Source of the DNA: Struthio camelus
Lineage: Eukaryota > Chordata > Aves > Struthioniformes > Struthionidae
Direction: 5' to 3'
Length of the DNA stretch: 64,000 nt
NCBI RefSeq assembly: GCF_040807025.1
Contig: NC_090967.1
Coordinates: forward strand, 4,276,001 to 4,340,000
Position 1 is the first letter of the stretch. Every line of letters begins with the position of its first letter. The translations under genes and the position numbers were made by a program. This document shows positions 33,001-42,248 of this stretch, piece after piece. The notes under the pieces are model-generated. The model saw only the letters and a program-made list of their open reading frames with translations. It was not told the DNA's origin and made no database searches.

Positions 33001-35836
33001 TGAATGATGATCTCCACCCACCTCCAGATGAAGCTTTGTTGCCTAGAAATGCAGGGAGCCTGTTTTATGGGCTGGGATCACTGACATCCGTAGTGGTGCT
33101 AGCCAAACTGACAGCAACGCTGAGACTGGTGGAGCAAGATGCACGGTTCTTGGCTTCTGGAAAATGATCTCCACCCTCATCATGGCTTGTATAATTGGCC
33201 TCTCATGGAGATTCCCTCAAACGCAGGGAGAGTTCAGAGAAATTGTTCAGGTGCATCCGGCTCCCTTGGCACATGACGCAGCTAAGTGAGCAGACGAGCT
33301 ACAGCCTGGGTGGTATATTCCCACTGCCGTGCTGGTAGTACTCTGAGCCTTGCTGCATTCACAGAGACTGATTTGATCCAGTAGCTGCGGCTTTTAGACC
33401 GTCTGAAACAGCCTAGGCCTCGATAACCTGTTTGCTTTGTCCTCTGGCCAACACCAACAGGAAAATCCAGTTCCTTTCCGATCTCTAGTAAGGCTGCAGC
33501 GACTGAAGGGAAAAGTGCGAGGGGCTGGACTGTAGAACCTCCACGGGTCAGCAAAGCACATGTCCCTCCAGAGGAGGAGGAGGAGGTCACTGGCGAAGGC
33601 TCGGTAGATTTGTGTGTCTGCTTTGCAGTGCTCAAGACTGGGTTTCGGTACTGGTTCTGTTGTATGAAGGTGGTCTTAAAACCTCCCAAAAGTAAGCTAA
33701 AGGAAAGCCGGCAGTCACAGCTGGCTGTTAAGTTAGTCAAAAAAGGGGCGTAGGCTCCTGAGGAGGTAGTTGGCTGGTCAAGTCTAAGATCCTCTGGGCC
33801 TTGTTAGCTTTTTTGGAATTGCAGCCTTGGTTGTTGCTCTGCTAGGTGAGAGAACTGTCTGCAGAAACACATGTCCGACTTGAGCTGGGAGAAGCAGTGT
33901 CCAAAACAGAATCATATGCCATTAATAGCTCTCTTGAGCTTCTAAGATTTTTCGTATCAGCTCTCTTTTATACTGAAAGGAAATGCTGTAGTCCAGAAGT
34001 GAATGAAGGCCTTGCAGCGTTTCCAAGTAAACATCCTTGGCAAATGATGGGACATACCAGAATAAAGCAAGTGCCCAGTCTCTAAGGCGTAATGAGCCAG
34101 AGTAAGGGCCTCATTCTGAGAGAGGGCAGATGTCGAAGTATCTACCCTGGCTATGTTTTCAGTGATGAACATGCTTTTCCTGCTGGAGGAAGCTTCATAT
34201 ATATATATATATATATATTTGTTTGTTTGTTTGTTTGGCTGCTGTGGTGGCTTTGAGAATTAAAAATAGGAAGGAAGCAAAGTGCTGCTTATGGGATTGC
34301 CTATTTCTTAATGTAATAGGATGTTTTGTCCTTTCCTAACGCCTCGTTGTGAATGCACCTGCACCAGCCCTGACAGAGCTCTAGATGGGGCATCAGACAG
34401 CTGTCTGGAAGTGGTACCACAGACTTGGGAAACTGGGTGAAGAGGCAAGACTGTCTTCTAATTGCACATAATTAAAATGTTAGTTCATGGTTTAGGTACG
34501 TTGTCAGAAAGGACTGGGGTGGTTTGCGTTGTCAGAACCTGTACTTGTTCTATGGGAAATAAAACAAGCCCTTGACTGCAAGGACTGTCTGTTTGGCAGC
34601 CTTCTGCTACCGCCAAATTTCTCTTAACTTTAGGGCCATTTAAGGTGAAGATCCAGGTTGATGGCCTGTCACTAAATGCACTCTGCTGATAGCCTCAAGG
34701 TTAATAGATGGCATCTTTTCTCCTGTCCAGGCTCCTGTCAAAGATACTGACTGAATGTGAAGATGCAGATGAAATAGAGTATCTGGTGGACGGCTCCTGG
34801 TGTCCCATTAGAGCTGAGAAAGAGCGGAGCTGCAGCCCTCAATGTCCAATATTAGTTCTAGGTGAGTATCTAGGAGGCCGAAGATTTTAAATGACTGTAG
34901 AAAACATGCGCACACTGCAAAACTGGAGGTCCCCAGCTGGCTTGGGAAAAGCCGCGTGGTTCAGAGAGCTGCCTCTGGAGAGCCCCTTTGTTTTCCCCCT
35001 CTCTCTCTGGAAGTTAACAGCATCACTGGGAGGCATCAGATCCCTATGGAGGAGGGTGATCGCTGTCGATGGGAAGTTGGATCCCTTGAATTGCGCTTCT
35101 GCATAGTTTAGCTCCGAATCCAAATGGGTCATTTAGCAAAGCTGGGTTGTTTTCAGAGTGGTATCGTACAAGTTTGTTGGCGTTTGCCCTTCTGGAGTGA
35201 ACGCTGAAATGTCTTCAGCAAGACCAGCCTGGGACAGCACTGTACTTGCTCTGTGGGAAAAGAGGATTTTTGACTGGAAGGGCCTGTCTGTTGGGCAGCC
35301 TGCACAAGGTCAGATCTAGCAGGGGTGATTTTTACTGACAGAATTGGCAGGGTAGGCAGGTAACTTTCTGCTTTGGCTGAGCTGGTTGCCGATTCTCGGG
35401 CAGATACCTTCCAAGCAGGCAGTGCAGGTGCCATTGGGCACGGTAGGAGGCACTGACTGCAGAGACATCAGGTTTGCGGCGTGGGCTTGGTTTTCGGCAG
35501 CTGCTTGGGTGGAATTTGTTTGCTGCCGCCCTTTTGCCAAGAACAGTGCAGCCATGAGAGACCGGGAGCGCTGGAGCATCCCCTAAGCTGGATGTTAAGT
35601 GTCTTAATTAGTCCTCCCTCCCCCTTTCAGGTTCTTCAGATGTGAACGGGCTGTTGCCCACTCCTAACGGTAACGGTGAGAACGGCAAGGCCACTGCTGA
35701 TGTTGTGGATTTAACACTGGACAGCTCATCATCGGAGGAAGAGGAGGAGGAAGATGAGGAAGAAGATGACGATGATGACGGACCCCAACCAAAACGACGC
35801 TGCTCTTACGAGAAAGGTTTAGTTTCTGCCTGCTGA
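13738..35836 (+). CDS. PIAS4: PIAS4 (PIASy), SUMO E3 ligase, complete, 11 coding exons
   Basis: PIAS4 is a nuclear SUMO E3 ligase and transcription co-regulator that bridges UBC9 to its substrates. Coding exons: 13738-13764, 17195-17630, 24272-24356, 26066-26107, 26528-26618, 27025-27153, 27241-27346, 30806-30879, 31061-31221, 34731-34861, 35631-35836. All have GT-AG ends and matching phases; 1488 nt give 495 residues (human, about 510). Parts in order: SAP DNA-binding domain (about 12-46) with the LQMLL coactivator motif (20-24); PINIT domain (about 110-270); SP-RING (about 320-385) with C345-x-H347 and C368-x2-C371; SUMO-interacting motif VVDLTL (452-457) followed by SSSS and an acidic run (463-477), typical of a phospho-SIM; and basic PKRR (481-484). 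Intron 2 is 6.6 kb. The human Gly/Ser-rich linker before the SIM is shorter here. Confidence 0.97.
13765..17194 (+). other. PIAS4 intron 1
   Basis: The first 700 bases continue the CpG island and hold a GC-rich block with C and G runs plus an isolated AT-rich palindrome (14156-14175). The rest is AT-richer unique DNA with T runs near 16111 and 16587. No coding sequence or recognisable transposon was seen. Confidence 0.65.
14156..14175. promoter_or_regulatory. Perfect homeodomain-type palindrome inside the CpG island
   Basis: Two perfect 9-bp arms, ATTAATTAC and GTAATTAAT, flank a 2-bp centre (GA). Each arm holds a TAATTA-type homeodomain core. The block stands out as an AT island inside very GC-rich DNA about 400 bp downstream of the PIAS4 start codon, consistent with a paired homeodomain site. 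Confidence 0.5.
17631..24271 (+). other. PIAS4 intron 2
   Basis: This 6.6-kb intron has no supported coding sequence. It contains a C16 run (17787-17802), T runs (18180-18197, 23811-23825), an A run (about 22934-22947), and a CpG-richer island-like patch at about 20960-21360 ending in a 9-bp hairpin (21411-21437). I see no recognisable CR1 LINE or LTR sequence. Confidence 0.65.
26943..27009. repeat. A(17) plus (AT) dinucleotide tract abutting the PIAS4 exon 6 acceptor
   Basis: Seventeen A residues (26943-26959) run into about 25 AT units ending at 27009. Exon 6 begins at 27025, so only a 14-nt pyrimidine-rich stretch ending TTAG separates repeat and exon. The branch point must lie within or upstream of the repeat. 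Confidence 0.95.
27347..30805 (+). other. PIAS4 intron 7
   Basis: This 3.5-kb intron has balanced composition. No gene, RNA gene or recognisable transposon was seen. The small open frames (for example 27717-27995 minus) are short and lack family resemblance. Confidence 0.6.
34197..34237. repeat. Compound microsatellite (AT)n then (GTTT)n
   Basis: Alternating AT from 34197 to 34218 is followed by about five GTTT units. It lies within PIAS4 intron 9. Confidence 0.95.
34539..34602 (+). repeat. Diverged repeat unit, copy A (PIAS4 intron 9)
   Basis: The unit begins CTGTACTTGTTCTATGGGAA and ends TGTCTGTTTGGCAGCCT. It matches copy B at 35240-35303 across most positions, with scattered substitutions and a few indels. 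The two copies lie on either side of exon 10. Confidence 0.6.
35240..35303 (+). repeat. Diverged repeat unit, copy B (PIAS4 intron 10)
   Basis: This is the partner of copy A, in the same orientation and about 700 bp downstream. It begins CTGTACTTGCTCTGTGGGAA and ends TGTCTGTTGGGCAGCCT. It could be a dispersed unclassified repeat or an old local duplication. Sequence beyond the unit does not align clearly. Confidence 0.6.
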
Positions 35837-37200
35837 CTGCGGAAGCGGCTCTGAATCTCAGAACGGACAGACTTGAATACTCTGGTGCTTACTAAACTGG
35901 AGGAGGGGGAGAACGCCCTCTCCCACCTCATCTCCCTTCCTCCCTGATCTCCTTTGACTTTCCTATTCCAAGTTAACCATTAAAACGAGAGAAAAAAAAA
36001 ATAAAAATAAAACCATTGAGCTGCTTCTTGGTTGGAAAACTACCCCACTCAAAGCCTGACCCTGAACCGGAGTCTGAAGTAAGGAAAGTGTCTTAAGCCA
36101 GGCAGTCAGAATCCACAGCTCGCTGGTCTCTGCTGCCGTTCACCAGTACGGTTTGAATCGGTGGAGTTCATCTGCAGATCTACAGGACATCTAACTCCCG
36201 TGCATCTCCAAAGCTGTGTGCATTTTTATTGTCTTGTTAAATAACCATTCCTGATTATCTAAAGTTTTGCTGGACATGTGAGTGGGGAGGGTTGGGGGGG
36301 GGATGGAGAGGGGTGGGTGGGCGAGGGAGGTTTGTATAACCCAGCAAGCATAGAGGGGTTTTTAGGGGTGGGGGGGGATGGGGGGCACGGGGCGAAAGGG
36401 AAGAGACGTACAATTGGAATCGCACTGTTCTAGATAGGAGCTCGAGCAGCTCTGCACCTCATGTAAAGAGACACGTTTTGAATCTTTTAACCTAATCTGA
36501 AGGTAACGTAGAAATTGTGCGTAGTGAACCATTTTAGTTGAGCAGAAGCCATGGGGAGGGTGGGGAGGGCTCGAACCACAAATCTGTTGTATTTTTGAAG
36601 TGCAATAACTTGGTGTTTTTGAAGACTAAAAGGGCTGCGCATTCCCTTTTCTTTGAGAAGGCTTTGTTTCTGGAGGCGGTGGCAGTGACCTGCAGGACAG
36701 CTGGGCGCCTGGCACGCGGGGAGGAGCAGGGTGGGGTGCAAGGGATGCTTGGGCCTTCAAGAAAATGCCAGGTGGGGGAATCTCAGTTTCTAGCCAACTA
36801 CCTCGGTAAACTCCAATTCAGGTTTCTTTCAGTCACGACCCAGTGTGCAGCCCATCACTGGCACTGCTGACGGCACTATTGTCAGGGTGTTGAGGACAGA
36901 GCCGAGGGACGATGCGTGGAGCCCCGTGACCACGTGTTAACAGCCTCTGGACTTTCCACTTCTCTGTTCAAGACTTTGGTCCCAGACCCAAAGCTACTGC
37001 TATGCTCTTGGTGGCAAAATGTTGTTGCTTTTGAGTTTCCAAATGGTAACCTTTTGACTTTGTCTTAGAGAATTTTTGTAATTAACTTTGCCTAAGCAGC
37101 TCTGCTGTTCCCACTAAAGCCTCTGAAGTCTGTTTTGCTTTGGACCTTGCTGACTTTTCTCATCTGTAGATGAGAATAAACGTTGGAAGGAAGCTGGCCT
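35837..37200 (+). other. PIAS4: PIAS4 3'UTR with candidate poly(A) signals
   Basis: Two overlapping AATAAA hexamers lie at 36000-36011, about 165 nt after the stop. A further AATAAA at 37175-37180 is followed by a GT-rich stretch (gtgcctctg), which is good downstream-element context. The second site would give a 3'UTR of about 1.35 kb and coincides with a sharp change to GC-rich sequence. A G-rich stretch occupies about 36285-36410. The choice of site is inferred. Confidence 0.6.
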
Positions 37201-37600
37201 GTGCCTCTGCCCCTTATCACGCCCACGGGACGGGGGGAACGCAGAGGGAACGGCCTCAGGAGAGCCCTGCTCGCCAAACCCGAGGGGCAACGCCGCAGCC
37301 AGGGCCCCGTGAGTACCGAGACGTCCTAGCCGCCGGCGAGGGGCGCTTGGCATCGCGCAGGACGGCCAACCCTTGTCCCCCCCCCCGGCACGCGCCGGCG
37401 GCCCAAACCCTCCCCTACCCCTTCGGCCGCCTCCTCCCCGGAGCCTGGGCCTGGAGGAGGCGGCGGCTGTTAGGCGGCAGAACCAAAGCGATGGCGCTTT
37501 CCCAAGCGCTCGTCGTGCGTTTCGGAAAAAGCAACGCGTCGCGTGACGCCGCGTCAACCGGAAAGCCATCGCGTTCCACCTAGAGCTATAGCAAATCCTC
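37190..37600. other. Orphan CpG-rich island between PIAS4 and FOXQ2
   Basis: CpG density is high, with an ETS-like ACCGGAAA and many CGCG words, but no gene start that I recognise. An imperfect inverted repeat (CGATGGCGCTTTCC at 37489-37502 against GGAAAGCCATCGCG at 37560-37573) spans its end. It may be a FOXQ2 distal promoter, an enhancer, or the start of an unknown non-coding RNA. Confidence 0.5.
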
Positions 37601-39139
37601 GTTAGGGGCTTAGCCCAAAGCATATAGGAGGAGAGCAAAAAAAAAAAAAAAAAAAGATCCTATCGATGCCGTAGAGCAGGAAGCTCAGACCTGGCGCATC
37701 CGGAGGTTCCCGCTCCAAGCGCGGGCGGCCCTCTCCGCCGGCCCGAGCGCTCGCCGCTCCCAACCACCGGCCCTTCCTGCCCCTCTCTGGTTTCGTCCTA
37801 AGCCAACGAAAACCGAAGGCAAAAGGAGAAAACAACAAAAAAAACCCCCCGCAACCCGCCCCCCCCCCCCCCCCAGGCCTGCCGTCCCCGCGCTTCCCGG
37901 GCGCCTCGCGAAGAGGCCGGGAGACTCGGAAACCTCCGAGGGGTTTGGGGCCGGCGAGGGGCCGGGGAAGGCAGAGCCGGGGCGCGAAGCAGCCCCCACG
38001 GTCTTTGCTCTTCCGCCGTTTCCAGTCTTGCTCCCACAGAGTAACTCTTAACTTGTTCGGCATAGACTTTTTCCTTTTCTTTTTGCGAGTAAGCAATATG
38101 TTTTCAGGTTGAAAAGTGTGTGTGGGGGGGGTTCAAGGAAAAAAACAAACAAAAAAAATGGGTAGAGCTCAACAAAGTTTAAGTTTTACTGTATGAAGTT
38201 CTGTGGCTTGCATCCCCGGCCGCACAGTAGCTTTAGAGTCCAGTTTTTCTAATATTTGTATTCTAATTTAATTGCTTTTAAATTTTCCAGGCCAAGCCAC
38301 TGTTTGGAAACATCATGCTTCTGTTACTGCTTTCTGTTTGCGTTGGCCAGCTCTTCCTGTACATATGTTTTTTCTTATATCCTGTTTTTTTCTTTTTGTA
38401 AAGAGAAGAGAAAAAACAAAAGAAAATTATTTTTCTTTCCCTCAGTACACATTCTTCAAAGTTCAAATTATAGTGTTTGTTAAATAAAAAGAAAGATTTA
38501 CATTTAATTCCGAGCGTCTCCCCTTCTTGGGTTTCGCCTGGTGGCGGCGGCAGCGGCGGCTCCAGCCCTCGGGAGCCGCCTCCGTTCGGAGCCGGGGGCT
38601 CGGGCTCGGCCCCGGGGGGCGGCTGCTGCCCGGTCCGATGCCGATGCCGCGGTCCGACTTGAGCCCGGCCTGGGGGTCGGCGTGAGCTCGGCCGGGGCGC
38701 GCGTTGCCCCTCTTAAAGCTGCCCGTTGCGTTTAGATGCTTTTTAGATATGTTCCAGCTTAATAACGTCTCTAAGGGGAGGTGAGGGCAGCTCCGCGGGT
38801 GGGACGCGGGCGCTCGGCTGCAGCGGCCGGGGGCTCCTTCGCCCCCGTCCTGCCTTAACGTCTCTGCGCGACAAGTCGCCGCTTTCCGCGCGGACCGGCC
38901 CCGCGGGAGCGAAGCCGGCTGCCGGCGCGGGGCTGCGTCGAGGCCCTTGGCGGGCTGCAGGCGTCCCGCGGCCGTCGGCCCGCGCCGGCCCCCCGCCTGC
39001 CTTCTTGCAGGGCCCCGGCGAGCCGGGAGCGTTTCCCCGCGCCGGACCCCGGGGCTCGTCGGGGCTCGGGCTCGAGCCGGTGCCGGCCGCCCCCGTCCTC
39101 GCGCACGCCGCTGCCTCTTCGAAAATTCCTCCACCTCGA
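37601..39139. other. FOXQ2 upstream region, no supported gene
   Basis: It holds an A19-type run (near 37638), a C16 run (37859-37874), an AT-rich stretch (38090-38510) with a plus-strand AATAAA at 38483-38488, and then GC-rich sequence from 38520 that leads into the FOXQ2 island. Long open frames on both strands are explained by base composition. Confidence 0.55.
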
Positions 39140-39351
39140 GCGGATTAATCATTTTATTTATTAGGCTTAAAGGCCAAATCCCGCTAAACCCGGGGCTTTG
39201 CCAGATAAACAGGCTGCTTTGCAAAGGCAGCCCGTTTGTGAAAACACAATTAGCAAACCCTGTAATCTGCACTAATTATCAGGCCGGGCCGGAGCGGGCG
39301 CCCGGCTGGCCGCGGCGCGGGGACCGCAGCAGCAGCCGCCGCCGCAGGACC
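39140..39351 (+). promoter_or_regulatory. FOXQ2: Probable FOXQ2 promoter with homeodomain sites
   Basis: An AT-rich block of about 140 bp sits inside the GC island directly upstream of the start codon. It carries GGATTAATC (39142-39150; two opposed OTX/CRX-type cores), CAATTAGC (39248-39255), TAATC (39263-39267) and TAATTA (39273-39278). No clear TATA box is assigned. OTX/CRX-type sites would suit photoreceptor expression, where zebrafish foxq2 is known to act, but the link here is inference. Confidence 0.5.
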
Positions 39352-40584
39352 ATGGCGGAGGCAGCGCCCGGCGCCCGCCGTCCGCCCGGGGCCTCCTTCA
39401 CCATCGAGTCGCTGCTGGCGGAGCGGGGTGGCGGGGGTCCCGGCAGCCCCCAGCCCGCCCCGGGGGCCCGGCCGCCGCCGGAGCCCGGGGACAAGCCGGC
39501 CCAGTCGTACATCGCCCTCATCTCCACGGCCATCCTCTCCTCGCCGGAGAAGAAGCTGCTGCTCTCCGATATCTACCAGTGGATCATGGATAATTACCCC
39601 TATTTCAAGAACAAGGTGAGCGGCTGGGGAGGTCGGGGCGCCTTTGCACGGCCCCTTCTTCCTCTTCCTCCTCCTCCTCCTCGGCACCGTCACGACATCC
39701 GGGCTGGACAGAGCTGGGGAAATTGGGAGCGATGTCCGGGATGAGCTGTGGCTGAGCTCCAGGTGGGGACAAACCTGCTGGTGCCAGCTCCTCACCACGT
39801 CTCTCCGGTGGTCCCGATGCGGTGGAGGGTCCGGCAGCCTCGCGGGGAAGCCTGTGTGCTGGCGTTGGGCTTTCGGGTTGAGCCAGGCTGGAGCGGAGAG
39901 GAACGGGGGCTTGTCTGCTGCCTGCGTCAGCTGCCGTTCACTCTGGTGCCTACTGATGGCCTGGAGAAGGTGGAGGGTGGGCAAGGCAGCGGAGCGGAGG
40001 GCCTGGGGGACGACCCGGAGGGGCCGCGGGGGCCCCCCCCACCCCCCCCGGCGCTCGCTCACCGCCCGTCTCGGCCCAGGAGAAGAGCTGGCGCAACAGC
40101 GTCAGGCACAACCTGTCCCTCAACGAGTGCTTCGTCAAAGCCGGCCGCAGCGACAACGGCAAGGGCCACTTCTGGGCCATCCACCCCGCCAACCTGGAGG
40201 ACTTCGCCAAGGGCGACTACCACCGCCGGCGGGCGCGCAGGCGCATCCGCAGGTGAGCGGGGTCCCCAGCCCGTATCGGGGCGGTGGCCGGGTCGGGGAT
40301 GCCGGGGACCGCCGTTTTTGGGGGGGGGGGGGCACACACGGAGGTGTTTCGGGACCTGACGCCGGCGCTCTCCTTGCAGGATGGCGGTGAACCTCGGCTA
40401 CTACCCGCCCTACGCCCTGTACGGGCTGAGCTGCTGCGCGGGGCGCTGCTGCCCGTGCTGCCCGCCGGCCCCGCTGCGGCCCCCCGCCCTGCCGCCGCTC
40501 GCCCTGCCCCGGCCGCTGCCCCCCAGGCCGCGCACCTGGGCCGGCCCCCGGCCCCCCGGCCCCCGGCCCCCCTTCCTCCTCTAG
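39352..40584 (+). CDS. FOXQ2: Forkhead transcription factor FOXQ2, complete, 3 exons
   Basis: Exons 39352-39615, 40080-40252 and 40380-40584 have GT-AG ends and consistent phases, giving 213 residues. An eh1-like Groucho-binding motif FTIESLL is at 16-22. The forkhead domain (about 48-147) starts [10 protein letters not shown] and contains [18 protein letters not shown], the recognition helix [37 protein letters not shown] and [14 protein letters not shown]. Gln at PAQS (most Fox proteins have PPYS), the SSPEKKL segment and the R-rich wing end identify the FoxQ2 family. The tail is short, Cys-clustered (166-173) and then Pro-rich. The start has a good Kozak context (gaccATGg). The frame is also open upstream to 38947, but that crosses promoter-like DNA. 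Zebrafish foxq2 specifies SWS2 (blue) cones, and the gene is thought lost in placental mammals. It is convergent with ZBTB7A. Confidence 0.92.
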
Positions 40585-41439
40585 CTCACCTAAAAGCTTC
40601 CCCCCCCCCCCAAATGGGACCCAGATGCTCCCTGTGCAGCTGGGACTTAGCCCCGCGCCGCGGCCCCCATTTGCCTGATTGACTTAAGCAGTTCTGCGGC
40701 CAGGACCCTAAATCCTCCCCCCCCCCCCCCCCACAACCCGCCGCCGGCCCCCCGCTAATTGCTCCTGACGCCCCTAATGAAAATCGCGGCTCCCAGGTGT
40801 TAAGTGGCATTAGGGCGTCTCGCTAAGAAAGACGACTTGGCCGCTTAATCCCGGCGGATAAACCCCCCGAAGCTCGTAGCGGCCTCGAAAACTAGGAAGC
40901 TTATGACACAAACTAATCTTTTAACATTGGCGATGCCCTTCGCGCCCGGGGGGGGGGGGGAGCCCGGGGGGGGGGGTCCCGGCCCAGGACTCAGGACACC
41001 TGGGTCCTGCTCTGGTCCCGCCCTGCCTCAGTTTACCCATCGGCAGGCCTGGCCCGGTCGGCCCCGCTCCGACCGCCGTCCCCGCGGGGGGTGGCCCCGG
41101 GGGCTCCCGAGGGGGGCGGCCATCTGCCGCCCGCCCCCGCCGGGCCACCCCGGCTGCCCCCCGCCCCGGCATTAGGGTCGGTCGGGCCCTAATCTGCGCA
41201 GAAGTGGGATTAGGGGCCTCCCCCCCCCCCCCGCCCCGGTGGCTTAGCGCCGCGCCGCCAGCGGGACGGGGACCCCGGCGACACCCCGGCGCTCCCGTCT
41301 CACCTCCAGCCCGCGCCGGGTGCGGGGGGAATACACCCAAAGCTCATAAACCAGCCCAAAATAGAGCCCCCCCCCCCCCCAACCGGGGCTGCGGCCCGTG
41401 ATAAGACGCTTCTGAGTCACAAGGAGACCAAACGGCTGC
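40585..41439 (+). other. FOXQ2 3' flank
   Basis: GC-rich DNA with several C runs (40717-40732 is C16) and G runs (about 40950-40976). It probably includes FOXQ2 3'UTR sequence. No coding sequence is supported. Confidence 0.5.
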
Positions 41440-41735
41440 GGGCGTATTTTTAATATATATTTTATTTTTTTTTTCTTTATTTTTTTAAAGCCCCCCCCTC
41501 CCCCAAAAAAAGTGCATTTTTTATTATTTTACTTTATTCTTTTTTTTGTTTTTTCGCCTCCTCTCGTCTCCCACGCGTTATAAAGAGCTATCAAAGGTAC
41601 AATCTATGGAATGTCTCGTCTGTGCTTTTCTCGCCTCGCTCGTCTGCCCCGACACCACAAAAGTAGCTTTTAAACACACAAAACCCGATGAACCTCGCGA
41701 GCGCTTTATATAGAGAATCTCTTTTGTTTGAATAG

Positions 41736-41739
<4 letters not shown>

Positions 41740-41773
<34 letters not shown>
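41740..41773. repeat. (AT)n microsatellite
   Basis: An uninterrupted alternating AT tract of 34 bp. Confidence 0.95.
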
Positions 41774-41776
<3 letters not shown>

Positions 41777-41953
41777 ACGCAGAAAAAAAAAAAGAAAAAA
41801 CCCAACAACAACAACCAAAAAAAAAAAAAGACGACGAGAAAAATAAAATAAAATAAAAATAAACCAAACTGTGGCCCCGTCTCGAATCGCCTCCTGCCAT
41901 CGCGCCGCTTCGCTCCCGGGCAGGGGATGGGGTGAGCGAGCCTCCCGCCCCGG

Positions 41954-41959
41954 AATAAA
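41954..41959 (+). terminator. FOXQ2: Candidate FOXQ2 poly(A) signal
   Basis: AATAAA is followed 17 nt later by a (TG)n tract (41977-41988), a textbook GU-rich downstream element. It would give FOXQ2 a 3'UTR of about 1.4 kb that overlaps the probable ZBTB7A 3' end on the other strand. No transcript evidence is available. Confidence 0.45.
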
Positions 41960-41988
41960 GTTTAATCTCTCAGGGATGTGTGTGTGTG

Positions 41989-42052
41989 GATATATATATA
42001 TATATTTATATATATATATAATTTTTAGAAGGAAAAAAATATATATATATAA
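41989..42052. repeat. Interrupted (AT)n cluster
   Basis: Several alternating AT runs (41990-42006, 42008-42021, 42039-42051) are broken by TTT and by an AGAAGG segment. Confidence 0.9.
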
Positions 42053-42221
42053 CCTAACGTCACTGCAGCATGCTGCTCCTCGTCCCAGCAGGACAGACGC
42101 CCCCGGCCCTCCCGCTGCCCGCCGAAGGAAGCTAAAAATCCTGTGGCAGCTCGCTAACTGCGCTTCAGAAAGTGTTCCTCTGGTAGTTAAATACAACTGC
42201 CGTAAGAAATCGAAAATATAA

Positions 42222-42248
42222 ATAGATAGATAGATAGATAGATAGATA
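42222..42248. repeat. (GATA)n tetranucleotide microsatellite
   Basis: About six to seven ATAG/GATA units in a row, followed by a T run. Confidence 0.95.

Larger units (their letters stand above)
31222..34730 (+). other. PIAS4 intron 9, with a GC-rich insert-like block
   Basis: About 31840-32330 is markedly more GC-rich than its surroundings, has a G run (about 32058-32069) and is open in several frames on both strands, but no protein family is recognised. The flanks are AT-richer. A TA/GTTT microsatellite lies at 34197-34237, and a unit repeated in intron 10 lies at 34539-34602. Confidence 0.55.

Noticed and set aside
38463-39272. 269-codon minus-strand open frame upstream of FOXQ2
   Set aside because: It is a GC-island shadow antisense to the FOXQ2 upstream region. 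No family was recognised.
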